Below, in pieces: positions 41,457 to 52,127 of a stretch of DNA of 62,764 nucleotides. Both the position numbers and the translations under genes were made by a program. Within the stretch, counting starts at the first letter, position 1. Each line of letters starts with the position of its first letter. The notes under the pieces were generated by a model. The model saw nothing but the letters and a program-made list of their open reading frames with translations, did not search any database and was not told where the DNA came from. This DNA comes from an uncultured Eubacteriales bacterium (lineage in GTDB: Bacteria; Bacillota; Clostridia; Christensenellales; Aristaeellaceae), in assembly GCA_902765735.1 (NCBI GenBank), contig CACXBB010000023.1, positions 1-62,764 on the forward strand, read 5' to 3'.

Positions 41457-44033
41457 ATGAAGAGATACCTGAGATGGGCCATCGCGCTTCTGACGCTGAT
41501 GGCGATGACACTGGGTGCGGCGGCGGAAGGGCCGGACGCGCCGATCGTGGAGGCCGACGGGACGGCGCTTGAAGCGGCGTCCCCGGAGGTGCTGTCCGAG
41601 GCGCTCGCCGAGGGCGTGGACCCGCAGGCGGAGGAGATCGAGATGATCCTCGGCGACGGGGAGGACGACGCGCAGGCCGAGACCCCGCCGACGGAGGACG
41701 CCCCGGCAGAGGAGATCGAACCGGGGGTCGTGGAGACGCCCGAGGGCGAATCGGCGCCGGACGTGGTGCAGACCGACGGGACGCCCGCAGCGGTACCGGA
41801 GGCGACACAGACCGACGAGACACCCGCAGCGGAGCCGGAGGCGGTGCAAACGGGAGAAAAACCCGAGGGCGAGCCGGAGGCGGCGCAGGACGGGGAGAAG
41901 CCTGAGGGTGAACTGGAGACGACGCAGGACGGGAAGAAGCCCGAGGGCGAGCCGGAGGCGGCGCAGGTCGGGGAGACGTCGGAGACCGCCTCGGAGGAAT
42001 CCAGACAGGCAGCTGCCGGTGACGCGGGGACGGACGTCCCGGCGGAGGCAATACAGGGCGCGACGGATGCCGGAGCGCAAGCAATCGCCGCGCCGGAGGT
42101 CGTCGCGGAGGCCCAGGCCCCCGCGGAGGCGGCTCCCGTGACCATCGTGCTGGGGGTGCGGGAGCAGTACGCCATCCCGGGCATGGAGGGCGCGACCTTC
42201 GCCAGCGGCAACAAAAAGATCGCCACGGTCACCGCCGCCGGCGTCGTCAGGGGCAAAAAGACGGGCAGCACCACGGTGGTGGCGGTCCGCGGCGCCGAGA
42301 CGGTGGAGTACCCCGTGCAGGTGAAGAAGGCCCCAAAGAAGATCACGTTTTCACAGAAGAAGCTGACCCTGAGCTTCGACGCCGCGCAGAACGTCGGCGA
42401 GCAGCGCGCGCTCAGCCCGAAGCTGACGAAGGGCAGCAGCTCGATGATTACATATGTCGGCTACGATCCGAAGGTCGTGTCCGTGTCGGCAGACGGCGTG
42501 GTGACCGCCGTGGGCGTCGGCACCACCCGGGTGACGGCCAGGACCTACAACAAGAAGAAGGCGAAGATCACCGTGCAGGTGAAGGCCGCGCCGGGCACGG
42601 CTTCGTCGGACGCCCTGGTCCCGATCGCCGCCTCCCTTGCCATGGGCAAGGGGGAGAGGAGCCTCCCGCTGCTGGGGGTCGCGGACGTCGGCGCCGTGTG
42701 CGGCGGGGTCACGTTCACCTCCACAAAGAAGAAGGTGGCCACCGTGAACGCGCAGGGCGTGGTCAGGGCCCGGAAGGAGGGCAAGGCCACCATACGCATA
42801 CAGGGCGCCAACGGCAGCAGCGCCAGCGTCAAAATCAGGGTCTACAAGGCCCCGCGCAAGGTGACGCTGAGCGCAAAGAAGCTGGCGATGGATCAGTTTA
42901 CGAGCGTGACGCTCACCGCCAAGCTGCCCAAAGGCCAGGCGGGGGCGGTGGGATTTTCCTCCTCCAACGAGGCCGTCGCGACGGTGGATGCCGCCGGCCT
43001 GGTGACCGCCGTCGGCGCGGGCAAGGCGGTGATCACCGCGCGCACCTACAACGGCAAGAAGGCGAAGTGCACCGTGGAGGTCAACGCCCTCGCGCTGGAG
43101 ATCCACATGGCGGACGTGGTCCGCTGCGCCACCGGCCGGACCACCGTGTTCCCCATCGAGGTCGTGACCTCCGCCGGGCAGCCCTTCAGCGGGCCGGTGA
43201 GCGTCACCATTGAGCCCGGCGACGTCGCCACCTATGCCGACGGCAGGATACAGGGCCTGCGCGGCGGCCAGACCGCCCAGCTGACCGTCCAGGCCGGCGG
43301 GAGCACCCGGTCCTGCGCCGTCATCGTCGAGGACAGCGCCAACGCCCGCCCGGTCACGGCCATCGCCCATCGCGGCAGCGTCCACTGGCAGGAGAACACG
43401 CTGGAGGCGTTCCGCTATTTCCCCACCACCGGCGCTGACGCCGTGGAGCTGGACGTGCGGTCCACCTCGGACGGCGTGCAGGTGGTGCTGCACGACGCCG
43501 GATACTTCTCCAACGGCGTGCAGCACAACGTGGCGAACGAGACCTACGAGACCGTCAAGGCGCTGTATCCCTCCATGTGCACGCTGGACGAGGCGCTGGA
43601 CGAGATCGCCAAGTCGGAGCGGGACATCTACCTGAACCCCAAGGAGACGGCGGACGGCACGAAGTGCGCCCAGGCCGTGTGCGTCCGCGGGCTTCAGTCC
43701 AGGACGGTGTACTTCTGCGCCACCGATCAGGTGCTCACCCAGATCTACAATGTGGACGCCTCCGCCCGGCTGGGGTACTCCCTGGGCTCCGGCGCGGTCT
43801 GCACGGGCCAGGAGCTGGACGACAAGGTCAAGACCCTGCACGTGAGCTACATCATGCCCCACAAGAGCCTCGTGAGCCAGCCGCTCATCGACTACTGGCA
43901 CGAGCGCAAGTGCAAGGTGTGCGTGTGGACCGTCAACGATCAGGTCACCATGCGCACCCTGTGCGACATGGGCGTGGACGGCATCATCACCGATTATCCC
44001 GAGTACTGCGTCGAGGCGCGGGCGAAGGGGTAA
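41457..44033 (+). CDS. Surface protein: acidic repeats + Ig-like (Big_2) domains + C-terminal GDPD
   Basis: Large exported enzyme, 858 aa. Signal peptide (about residues 1-25), an acidic repeat region (about 100-190, units of the QTDETPAAEPEA / GEKPEGEPEAAQ type, 12-13 residues), bacterial Ig-like domains (about 225-625; repeated SGNKKIATVTAAG, SSNEAVATVDAAG, KAVITARTYNGKKAK), then a GDPD domain (about 640-858) with IAHRGS, ENT, VELDVRS, LHDAGY and NPKETADG. The GDPD part is a paralogue of the preceding gene. No LPXTG or SLH anchor is visible. Start ATG 41457 is preferred (GAGG 8 nt upstream) over ATG 41442. The stalk may place the enzyme beyond the wall. Confidence 0.88.
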   Translation: MKRYLRWAIALLTLMAMTLGAAAEGPDAPIVEADGTALEAASPEVLSEALAEGVDPQAEEIEMILGDGEDDAQAETPPTEDAPAEEIEPGVVETPEGESAPDVVQTDGTPAAVPEATQTDETPAAEPEAVQTGEKPEGEPEAAQDGEKPEGELETTQDGKKPEGEPEAAQVGETSETASEESRQAAAGDAGTDVPAEAIQGATDAGAQAIAAPEVVAEAQAPAEAAPVTIVLGVREQYAIPGMEGATFASGNKKIATVTAAGVVRGKKTGSTTVVAVRGAETVEYPVQVKKAPKKITFSQKKLTLSFDAAQNVGEQRALSPKLTKGSSSMITYVGYDPKVVSVSADGVVTAVGVGTTRVTARTYNKKKAKITVQVKAAPGTASSDALVPIAASLAMGKGERSLPLLGVADVGAVCGGVTFTSTKKKVATVNAQGVVRARKEGKATIRIQGANGSSASVKIRVYKAPRKVTLSAKKLAMDQFTSVTLTAKLPKGQAGAVGFSSSNEAVATVDAAGLVTAVGAGKAVITARTYNGKKAKCTVEVNALALEIHMADVVRCATGRTTVFPIEVVTSAGQPFSGPVSVTIEPGDVATYADGRIQGLRGGQTAQLTVQAGGSTRSCAVIVEDSANARPVTAIAHRGSVHWQENTLEAFRYFPTTGADAVELDVRSTSDGVQVVLHDAGYFSNGVQHNVANETYETVKALYPSMCTLDEALDEIAKSERDIYLNPKETADGTKCAQAVCVRGLQSRTVYFCATDQVLTQIYNVDASARLGYSLGSGAVCTGQELDDKVKTLHVSYIMPHKSLVSQPLIDYWHERKCKVCVWTVNDQVTMRTLCDMGVDGIITDYPEYCVEARAKG

Positions 44034-44065
44034 AATAACAGGATAGAGCAGAAGGCGTATTGGGT

Positions 44066-44863
44066 ATGAAACAGGGGTATTTGAAGCGCGTCTGCGCAAT
44101 GGCGCTGACGGCGTGCCTCATGCTGATGGCGACCGTGGCGTTCCCTGCGCCGGTCCGGGCGGAGAACGCCAGAAACGTGCCGGTGCTGACCTATCACAAG
44201 GTGGTCAGCAAAAAGCGGAAGAAGAAGCATCCCGAGGCGAGGATGACGCTCTCCGTCGGGCAGTTCGCCCGGCAGATGCGATGGCTCAGGGAGAAGCACT
44301 ATACCGCCATCACCTGCGACGAGCTGTACCGCTGGCATGAGGGGGAGCTCACCCTGCCCAAACGGTCGGTGCTGATCACCTTCGACGACGGCTATGCCTC
44401 CACGATCGAGCGGATCATCCCCGTGCTCGAAAAGTACGACCTCAAGGCGACCGTGTTCGTCATCGGGGCCACCACGTATTACGGGGAGCACTCGAAGTAC
44501 ATCAGCACAAGGCGCATCCGGGAGCTCAGGAAGAGCTGTCCGCGCCTCGAGTTTCAGAGCCACACCTGGAACCTGCACAAAAAGAAGCGCAAGGCGCGCA
44601 GCTACGCCAGATACGCGGCCGACGCGAAGAAACAGATGGATGCCTACGGCTTTGAATACGTGGCCTATCCCTTCGGCTTCGTCACGCGGAAGATGGTCCG
44701 GGCGTACCGCGACAACGGCATCAGGATGGGGTTTCTGTTCGGCGACATGTTCAGCGGGTTTGCCACCAGGAATCAGAGCCGGTACGCCATACGGCGCCTG
44801 GAGGTGCCGGGCACCATGACGATGGACGAATTCAAAAAGATGCTCGAGAGCCCCGGACGTTAA
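44066..44863 (+). CDS. Exported polysaccharide deacetylase family protein
   Basis: NodB-homology carbohydrate esterase, probably acting on a surface glycan. Signal peptide (about residues 1-30, ending PVRA), PVLTYHKV, the metal motif TFDDGYAS, VFVIGATTYYG and FQSHTWNLH (zinc His), then AYPFG. 265 aa. The start is uncertain: ATG 44066 is used; TTG 44060 is closer to the AGAAGG box. It follows the two GDPD genes by 32 nt and may belong to their operon. Substrate unknown. Confidence 0.85.
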   Translation: MKQGYLKRVCAMALTACLMLMATVAFPAPVRAENARNVPVLTYHKVVSKKRKKKHPEARMTLSVGQFARQMRWLREKHYTAITCDELYRWHEGELTLPKRSVLITFDDGYASTIERIIPVLEKYDLKATVFVIGATTYYGEHSKYISTRRIRELRKSCPRLEFQSHTWNLHKKKRKARSYARYAADAKKQMDAYGFEYVAYPFGFVTRKMVRAYRDNGIRMGFLFGDMFSGFATRNQSRYAIRRLEVPGTMTMDEFKKMLESPGR

Positions 44864-44879
44864 ACCTCGGCAAAGCCGA

Positions 44880-44908
44880 TTGACGCGGGCGGGGGCAGGT
44901 GCTATAAT
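44880..44908 (+). promoter_or_regulatory. Promoter of the T-box-controlled valS transcript
   Basis: TTGACG (44880-44885), 17-nt spacer, TATAAT (44903-44908). Confidence 0.8.
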
Positions 44909-44923
44909 GGTTTTTGTCGATGA

Positions 44924-45141
44924 CAAAGAGGAGTAGTTCGCGCATTTCCCAAGAGAGGGCGGCCCGCAGGCTGAAAGGCGGCCCGGAACCCTGGCGGACG
45001 AAGGTCGCTTTGGAGACGGGCGGGCGAACGGATTAACCCGCCGGGGCGCGCCCCTTAACGCGCAAAGAGGCCATGTTGATGGCGAATAAGGTGGTACCGC
45101 GGAGCATTCCGCCCTTGTGTGGGCGAATGCTCCGCGTTTTT
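44924..45141 (+). ncRNA. T-box leader, valine specific
   Basis: A tRNA-sensing antitermination leader. Stem I signs are GAGGAGTAGTT, AGAGAG and GGCTGAAA; the likely specifier codon is GTC (45004-45006) in GAAGGTCGC, fitting valine and the downstream valS. The T-box sequence AAGGTGGTACCGCG is at 45088-45101, and the competing terminator (CGCGGAGCATTC..GAATGCTCCGCG plus TTTTT) at 45098-45141. Uncharged tRNA-Val would allow read-through into the small membrane protein gene and valS. Confidence 0.92.
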
Positions 45142-45161
45142 ACCCTGAAAGAGGTGATAAT

Positions 45162-45410
45162 ATGTCGGGAGAGCACAGGCGCTTTGGCGGCTTTATGCTT
45201 CCGGCCATCGTCGTGATCGCCGGGGTCGTTTACGCGCTGATTGCCGCGCGCAACGGCACGCTGAGCGCCGCGGCGCTGAAGCCCGTCAACTGGGCGGGGC
45301 TTGCGCTGATGGCCGCGGGCGTCGTCGCCGCCTTTATGAAAAAGCCGACGGTGCGGCTCATGGGCGTGCTGGCCTGCGGCGTCGGCGCGATACTGGTGAT
45401 CTGTCTATAA
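45162..45410 (+). CDS. Small membrane protein (82 aa) between T-box and valS
   Basis: Not recognised. Predicted two to three TM helices: about residues 12-28, 43-60 and 64-81, with a basic loop FMKKPTVR between the last two. The start ATG 45162 has AAAGAGGTG upstream. valS begins 18 nt after its stop codon, so both genes are under T-box control. Why a membrane protein should be tied to valine starvation is not clear. Confidence 0.7.
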   Translation: MSGEHRRFGGFMLPAIVVIAGVVYALIAARNGTLSAAALKPVNWAGLALMAAGVVAAFMKKPTVRLMGVLACGVGAILVICL

Positions 45411-45428
45411 TGCAAGGGGGATAAATCA

Positions 45429-48155
45429 ATGGAGAACAAAAGGGAATTCACGATGGAAAAGGTGTTCCAGCCCAACCAGGTGGAGGGCCGGATCTATGAG
45501 ATGTGGGAGCACTCCGGCGCGTTTCAGCCGGTGAAGGATGAGAGCAGAAGGCCCTTCGTGATCGTCATGCCGCCGCCGAACATCACCGGGCAATTGCACA
45601 TCGGCCACGCCCTGGACGAAATGCCCCAGGATGTGCTGATCCGCTACCACCGCATGAAGGGCGACCCCACGCTGTGGGTGCCGGGCACCGACCACGCCGC
45701 CATCGCCACCGAGGTGAAGGTGGTGGACGCCCTGCGCAAGGAGGGTCTGACCAAGCAGATGGTGGGCCGCGAGAAGTTCCTGGAGCGCACCTGGGCGTGG
45801 AAGAAGGAGTACGGCGGGCGGATCGTCAGGCAGCTTCGCAAGCTGGGCGTGTCCTGCGACTGGACCCGCGAGCGCTTCACCATGGACGACGGCCTGTCCC
45901 GCGCCGTGCGGGAGACCTTCGTGCGCCTGTATGAGAAGGACCTGATCTACCGTGGCAGCCGCATGATCAACTGGTGCCCGTGCTGCGAGACCTCGCTGTC
46001 TGACGCCGAGGTGGAATATGAGGCCAAGGACGGCCACTTCTGGCACATCCTCTACCCGGTCAAGGAGACCGGCGAGCTGCTGGAGCTGGCCACCACCCGT
46101 CCGGAGACCATGCTGGGCGACACCGCCGTGGCCATCAACCCGGAGGACCCCCGCTACGCCCACCTGCACGGCTGCCACGTGATACTGCCGCTGATTGACA
46201 AGGAGATCCCCATCGTGTGCGACGAGCACGCCGACATGGAGAAGGGCACCGGCGTGGTGAAGATCACCCCCGCCCACGACCCCAACGACTTCGAGGTCGG
46301 CAAGCGGCACGACCTGCCCATGGTGCGCGTGTTCACCTACGACGGCTACATGACCGGGGCGAAGGAGGCCGCCGAGAACGCGGAGCTGATCGCCTCGGGC
46401 CGCGCCACCGTGGACGAGCCCACGGTGCTCGACTGCGGCAAGTACGCCGGCATGGCGGTGCTGGACGCCCGCAAGGCCATCGTGGCGGACCTGAAGGAAA
46501 AGGGCCTTTTGAAATCCGTCGAGCCGCTCAACCACGAGGTGGGCACCTGCTACCGCTGCCACACCGTGGTGGAGCCCATGGTGTCCAAGCAGTGGTTCGT
46601 GAAGATGAAGCCCCTGGCCGAGCCCGCCTGCCAGGTGGTGTACGACAAAAAGCTCAGGTTCATCCCGGAGCGCTTCGAAAAGACCTATCTGCACTGGATG
46701 GAGAACACCCGTGACTGGTGCATCAGCCGCCAGCTCTGGTGGGGCCACCGCATCCCGGCCTTCTACTGCGATACGTGCAACGAGACCTTCGTGACCCGCG
46801 AGGACATCACCGTCTGCCCGAAGTGCGGCGGACCCGTGCATCAGGACGAGGACGTGCTGGACACCTGGTTCTCCTCGGCGCTTTGGCCCTTCTCCACGCT
46901 GGGCTGGCCAGATCAGACCGACGACTTCAAATACTACTACCCCAACACCGTGCTGTCCTGCGGCTACGACATCATATTCTTCTGGCTGGCCCGCATGGTG
47001 TTCTCGGGGCTGGAGCAGACCGGTGAGTGCCCGTTTGACGTGGCGCTGATGCACGGCCTGGTGCGCGACGCGCTGGGCAGGAAGATGTCCAAGTCGCTGG
47101 GCAACGGCATCGACCCCATCGAGGTCATCGACAAGTTCGGCGCCGACGCGCTGCGCTTCTCGCTGGTGATGGGCGTGGCCCCCGGCAGCGACATCCGCAT
47201 GAGCGAGGAGAAGATCGAGTCCTTCCGCAACTTCGCCAACAAGATCTGGAACGCCAGCCGCTTCGTGCTGATGAATCTGCAGGACTTTGAGCCCAAGGGC
47301 ATCGACGTGGGCAAACTGTCCCTGTCCGACAGGTGGATCCTCACCCGCTATCAGGACGCCGTGCGCGGCGTGACCGAGAACCTGGAGAACTACGACCTGG
47401 GCCTGGCCGCCACGAAGCTGTACGACTTCGTGTGGTCCACCTTCTGCGACTGGTACATCGAGATGGCCAAGCAGGGGCTCTATGCCGAGGAGGGGGATGT
47501 CAAAGAAACCACGCAGGAGGTGCTGCTGTACGTGCTCACCGGCATGCTCAAGCTGCTGCATCCCTACATGCCGTTCATCACCGAGGAGGTCTACAGCTAC
47601 CTGCCCGGCGCGGAGGGCATGCTGATCTCGGCGAAGTGGCCCGAGATCAGGCCGGAGTACGACTTCCCCGAGGACGCCGTGCGCATGGAGGGCATCATGG
47701 AGGTCATCCGCGCCGTCCGGAACCTGCGCGCCGAGATGAACGTGCAGCCCGGCCGCAAGGCCACGCTGATGCTCAAGCCCCACGCAGGCTGGGCGGAGGC
47801 GCTCTCCGCCGCCGAGGGCTACTTCAAGCGGCTGGCCAACGCCAGCGGCCTTGAGATGCTGGACGCCCACGCCCCCAACCCGGAGAAGTCCGCCTCCGCC
47901 GTCACCGAGCCCTGCGAGCTGTTCATGCCCCTGGGCGAGCTGGTGGACGTGGACAAGGAGCTCAAGCGCCTCGCCAAGGACTTAAAGGGCCTCGAGGGCG
48001 AGATCGCCCGGGCCGAGAAGATGCTCTCGAACCCCGGCTTCGTGGGCAAGGCCCCCGCCCAGCTCGTGGAGGCCGAGAAGGAAAAGCTGGCCACCAACCG
48101 CGGCCTGCTCACAAAGCTCAACGCCCGCATCGCGGAGATGGAGAGCCTGAAGTGA
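45429..48155 (+). CDS. valS: Valyl-tRNA synthetase
   Basis: Class I aminoacyl-tRNA synthetase that charges tRNA-Val. 908 aa, full length for the bacterial enzyme. PPPNITGQLHIGHA holds the HIGH motif (about residues 44-57); the editing domain with TTRPETMLGDTAVA; Zn-like CPCCE and CDTCNETF motifs; KMSKSLGNGIDP (KMSKS) at about residue 555; an anticodon-binding domain and the C-terminal coiled coil (from about 830) typical of ValS. RBS AAGGGGG before ATG. Controlled by the T-box leader at 44924-45141. Confidence 0.97.
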   Translation: MENKREFTMEKVFQPNQVEGRIYEMWEHSGAFQPVKDESRRPFVIVMPPPNITGQLHIGHALDEMPQDVLIRYHRMKGDPTLWVPGTDHAAIATEVKVVDALRKEGLTKQMVGREKFLERTWAWKKEYGGRIVRQLRKLGVSCDWTRERFTMDDGLSRAVRETFVRLYEKDLIYRGSRMINWCPCCETSLSDAEVEYEAKDGHFWHILYPVKETGELLELATTRPETMLGDTAVAINPEDPRYAHLHGCHVILPLIDKEIPIVCDEHADMEKGTGVVKITPAHDPNDFEVGKRHDLPMVRVFTYDGYMTGAKEAAENAELIASGRATVDEPTVLDCGKYAGMAVLDARKAIVADLKEKGLLKSVEPLNHEVGTCYRCHTVVEPMVSKQWFVKMKPLAEPACQVVYDKKLRFIPERFEKTYLHWMENTRDWCISRQLWWGHRIPAFYCDTCNETFVTREDITVCPKCGGPVHQDEDVLDTWFSSALWPFSTLGWPDQTDDFKYYYPNTVLSCGYDIIFFWLARMVFSGLEQTGECPFDVALMHGLVRDALGRKMSKSLGNGIDPIEVIDKFGADALRFSLVMGVAPGSDIRMSEEKIESFRNFANKIWNASRFVLMNLQDFEPKGIDVGKLSLSDRWILTRYQDAVRGVTENLENYDLGLAATKLYDFVWSTFCDWYIEMAKQGLYAEEGDVKETTQEVLLYVLTGMLKLLHPYMPFITEEVYSYLPGAEGMLISAKWPEIRPEYDFPEDAVRMEGIMEVIRAVRNLRAEMNVQPGRKATLMLKPHAGWAEALSAAEGYFKRLANASGLEMLDAHAPNPEKSASAVTEPCELFMPLGELVDVDKELKRLAKDLKGLEGEIARAEKMLSNPGFVGKAPAQLVEAEKEKLATNRGLLTKLNARIAEMESLK

Positions 48156-48168
48156 TGTGACGGTGATG

Positions 48169-48206
48169 ATCGCCGCCCCGTCCGATGCATCGGACGGGGC
48201 GGCGAT
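48169..48206. terminator. Bidirectional terminator-like palindrome between valS and aspartokinase
   Basis: A perfect 38-bp palindrome (19-bp arms, ATCGCCGCCCCGTCCGATG and its complement) in a 54-nt gap between two convergent genes; T-runs are short. Confidence 0.7.
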
Positions 48207-48209
48207 TTG

Positions 48210-49001
48210 TCATCCCTCAACCAGCGTCCCCGGCGCGTCGGGCATCAGGGTGCAGCGTATGCGGGTGGGGATGCCCGCGCGGGCCACGGGCTCGAGGCAG
48301 TCCGGGTGCAGCACCTGCACGCCGTCCTCGGCGAGGGTGCGCATCCGGGCGTAGCTGACGGCGGGGATTACCCGCGCGCCGGGGTCGGCGCCGGGGTCGC
48401 CGGTCATGAGCCCGGGCACGTCCGTCCAGTTTTCATAGAGCGCCGCGCCGACCCCCGCCGCCACCAGCGCCCCGGTGATGTCCGAGCCGTTGCGGGGCAG
48501 CGTGACGATGCGCCCGTCCGGGCCGCTGCCGTAGAAGCCGGGGATCACCGCCCGGGGGTGGGTCCGGGCCATGTCCCGAAGGGCGCGGGATGTCTTATCA
48601 TAGTCAATCTGTCCCCGGGCATCGAAGCGGATCACGTCGGCGGCGTCCACGAAGGGCATGCCGCTGAAGCGCGCAAACAGCTTCGCGCACAGGTATTCGC
48701 CCCGGCTGACCGTCTCGGCCTCGGAGACGCGAAGCGCCCTTTCAATTTCGGTGCGGAAATCCATGTCGATTGAGAGGCCGCGGGCGATCGCCTCAAAGCG
48801 CTCCGCCGCGCGGGCGGCGTCCTTATTCCGCCACGCCCGGTAGAGCGCGTCCGTCATTTTTTCCGTATCGCCGCAGCGCCCCGGCGCGGACAGCACCGCG
48901 TAGCGCCGGTCGGGGTCCTGTCGCAGTATGCCTTCTATCCTTTTAAACATGTCCGCGCCGGCGGTGGAAGTGCCGCCGAATTTGCATGCGATGATTCCCA
49001 T
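48210..49001 (-). CDS. Aspartokinase catalytic domain without ACT domains
   Basis: Amino-acid kinase family protein: KFGGTS at residues 7-12, VLSAPG, the FDARGQIDYDKT region, LPRNGSDITG, and ENWTDVPGLMTGDP all match aspartate kinase, which phosphorylates aspartate for Lys/Thr/Met/diaminopimelate synthesis. It is only 263 aa and stops at PDAPGTLVEG, exactly where the two regulatory ACT domains begin in normal enzymes (400-450 aa). Start: ATG 49001 with GGAGG 9 nt upstream; the frame extends 23 codons further. If active, it would lack the usual feedback control, or the regulatory part is a separate gene elsewhere. Confidence 0.85.
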   Translation of the reverse strand: MGIIACKFGGTSTAGADMFKRIEGILRQDPDRRYAVLSAPGRCGDTEKMTDALYRAWRNKDAARAAERFEAIARGLSIDMDFRTEIERALRVSEAETVSRGEYLCAKLFARFSGMPFVDAADVIRFDARGQIDYDKTSRALRDMARTHPRAVIPGFYGSGPDGRIVTLPRNGSDITGALVAAGVGAALYENWTDVPGLMTGDPGADPGARVIPAVSYARMRTLAEDGVQVLHPDCLEPVARAGIPTRIRCTLMPDAPGTLVEG

Positions 49002-49281
49002 GTTTTTCAAGCCTCCGTCCCTCTGGGAGATGTCCCATGCTATGCGAAAACCGGCGGCGATGTTCGGCAAATATTAAAAATATAAAAATTAAAGGATTTT
49101 TTGGGGTGGGTGTGGTATATATATAATGCGCTGTTTCCATACACTTTAACAATGGGTACGTGGAAACAGTTGCTTGTTGCTTTGATGAGGAATTTGCGTT
49201 CCGCATGCAGGAAAAACGACAAATCCGGCGAATAATGAATATGTCAATTCCTTTAAATATGTGACGCTCAAAGGGGACGCC
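49002..49281. other. AT-rich intergenic region
   Basis: This 280-nt stretch, between the divergently transcribed aspartokinase and primase genes, is markedly AT-rich (for example 49071-49130 and 49230-49262) against the GC-rich surroundings, with a TATATATATAAT run near 49117. It should hold promoters for both genes, but I cannot pick clear -35/-10 pairs. Confidence 0.5.
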
Positions 49282-51009
49282 ATGGACGCGAGTTTTGAGA
49301 GATGGCTGGACGAGCTGCGCAGCCGCACCAGTCTTGAGGAAGTCGTATCGGAATACGTTCCCTTAAAGCAGAAGGGCCGGCGCTACTGGGGCTGCTGTCC
49401 GTTCCACAGCGAAAAGACCGCCTCCTTCAGCGTGGACACCGAGGCGCAGTTGTACTACTGCTTCGGTTGCCACAAGGGCGGTACGGTGATCAACTTCGTG
49501 ATGGAGATGGAGCGGATGGAGTTCATGGACGCCGTGCGGCTGTTGGCCGACCGGGCGCACATGGAGATCCCGGCGCGCTCCCGGAGGCCCGGCGACAGCG
49601 CCGCCTCCCGCGAGGAGCGCGAGCGCATGTACGAGGCCAACCGCGCCGCCGCCCGCTTTTTTCACGAGCTCCTGTGGAAGCAGGAGGGCGCGGAGACGCT
49701 CAACTACCTCTACGGCAGGGGATTGAACGATTCCGACATCCGCCGGTTCGGGCTGGGGGCCTCGCCCCACGGCCGGGACGCGCTGTGCACCCACCTGACG
49801 GAGCAGGGCTTCGAGCCGGAGCTTCTGGAGAAGGCGGGGCTCGTCGTCAGGAGGGACGGCAGGGTCCACGACATGTTCCGGGGCAGGGCGATGTTTCCGA
49901 TCATCAACCCCCAGGGCCGGGTGCTGGGCTTCGGCGGCCGGGCCATGGGCGATCAGCAACCCAAGTATCTCAACACCGCCGAGACCCCGATCTTCAACAA
50001 GCGCCGGGGCCTCTATGCGCTCAACATGGCCTCGAAGGAGCGCGCCGTCGGCCATCTGGTGCTGGTGGAGGGCTACATGGACACGGTGTCCCTTCGCAAG
50101 TACGGCGTGCGGGGCGTGGTGGCCACGCTGGGCACGGCGCTCACGGAGGAGCAGGCGCGGCTCATGAAGCGCTACGCCCCGGAGGTCTGGATCAGCTACG
50201 ACGGCGACCCGCCGGGGCAGAAGGCCGCGCTGCGGGCGCTGGACATACTGGATCAGCAGGCCCTCGACGCGAAGGTGATCGACTATCCCGGCGGCATGGA
50301 CCCGGACGACTTCGTGAAGGCCAACGGGCTTCAGGGCTTCGAGGCGCTGCCGAAGTACGATTCCGTCACCTACCGCATGCTCCGGGCGCGGGACGGCCTG
50401 AACCTGGACCACCAGGACGACATGACCCGCTACGCCTTGAGCTGCTGCGCGATACTGAAAAACGTCAAAAACCCCGTGGAGCTGGAGAACCACCTGCGCC
50501 GCCTGTCGCATGAGACCGGCTACGACCGGGAGATACTGCTTCGGCAGATCGGCGTCAGCGCCCCCGCCCGACCGGAAGTCCCGCGGCGGGCGCGGCGGGA
50601 GGCTCCGCAGACGGCCTCCGACGACCTGCTGGCCGAGCGGGCGCTGATCACGCTTTTGTCCCGGGGGCTGATCCCCGCCGGGATGGTGTCGGAGTCGGAC
50701 TTCTCCGGGGAGGTCCACCGGGCGCTGGCGGGCCGGCTCACCCGGGGAGAGCGGGTGGATGCCTATCTCGAGGAGCTGCCGGACGAGGCTTCCCGGACGC
50801 TGGCGGTGCAGGCGCTCAACGTGGAAAACCTGCCCGAGGACCGGGAGGAGGCCATGCGCTACGCGGAGGACTGCATTCGCACCATCCACGCCCGGCGCGA
50901 GGACAGCCGCAGCGACCAGATCATGCAGGAAATCGGTTCCGCGACGCCCGAACAAAGAGCGGCGCTTTATCGTCAAATCATGGCTATGGACAATGAGACA
51001 GAGGGTTGA
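49282..51009 (+). CDS. dnaG: DNA primase
   Basis: Makes RNA primers for replication. 575 aa. The N-terminal CHC2 zinc finger is intact (Cys39, His42, Cys60, Cys63 in [23 protein letters not shown]). The catalytic core includes [20 protein letters not shown], the TOPRIM motif VEGYMDT and [11 protein letters not shown]. The C-terminal DnaB-binding region is recognisable but weakly conserved. Start ATG 49282 behind AAAGGGG. First gene of the dnaG-rpoD-trmK-nif3 operon; its last codons overlap possible upstream starts of rpoD. Confidence 0.95.
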   Translation: MDASFERWLDELRSRTSLEEVVSEYVPLKQKGRRYWGCCPFHSEKTASFSVDTEAQLYYCFGCHKGGTVINFVMEMERMEFMDAVRLLADRAHMEIPARSRRPGDSAASREERERMYEANRAAARFFHELLWKQEGAETLNYLYGRGLNDSDIRRFGLGASPHGRDALCTHLTEQGFEPELLEKAGLVVRRDGRVHDMFRGRAMFPIINPQGRVLGFGGRAMGDQQPKYLNTAETPIFNKRRGLYALNMASKERAVGHLVLVEGYMDTVSLRKYGVRGVVATLGTALTEEQARLMKRYAPEVWISYDGDPPGQKAALRALDILDQQALDAKVIDYPGGMDPDDFVKANGLQGFEALPKYDSVTYRMLRARDGLNLDHQDDMTRYALSCCAILKNVKNPVELENHLRRLSHETGYDREILLRQIGVSAPARPEVPRRARREAPQTASDDLLAERALITLLSRGLIPAGMVSESDFSGEVHRALAGRLTRGERVDAYLEELPDEASRTLAVQALNVENLPEDREEAMRYAEDCIRTIHARREDSRSDQIMQEIGSATPEQRAALYRQIMAMDNETEG

Positions 51010-51032
51010 CCGGTCGAAAGGAGTGGCCTAAA

Positions 51033-52126
<1,094 letters not shown>

Positions 52127-52127
<1 letters not shown>

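Noticed and set aside
44924-45141. tRNA gene in the region before valS
   Set aside because: The conserved segments match a T-box leader (AAGGTGGTACCGCG plus terminator), not a cloverleaf. No tRNA gene was found in the window.
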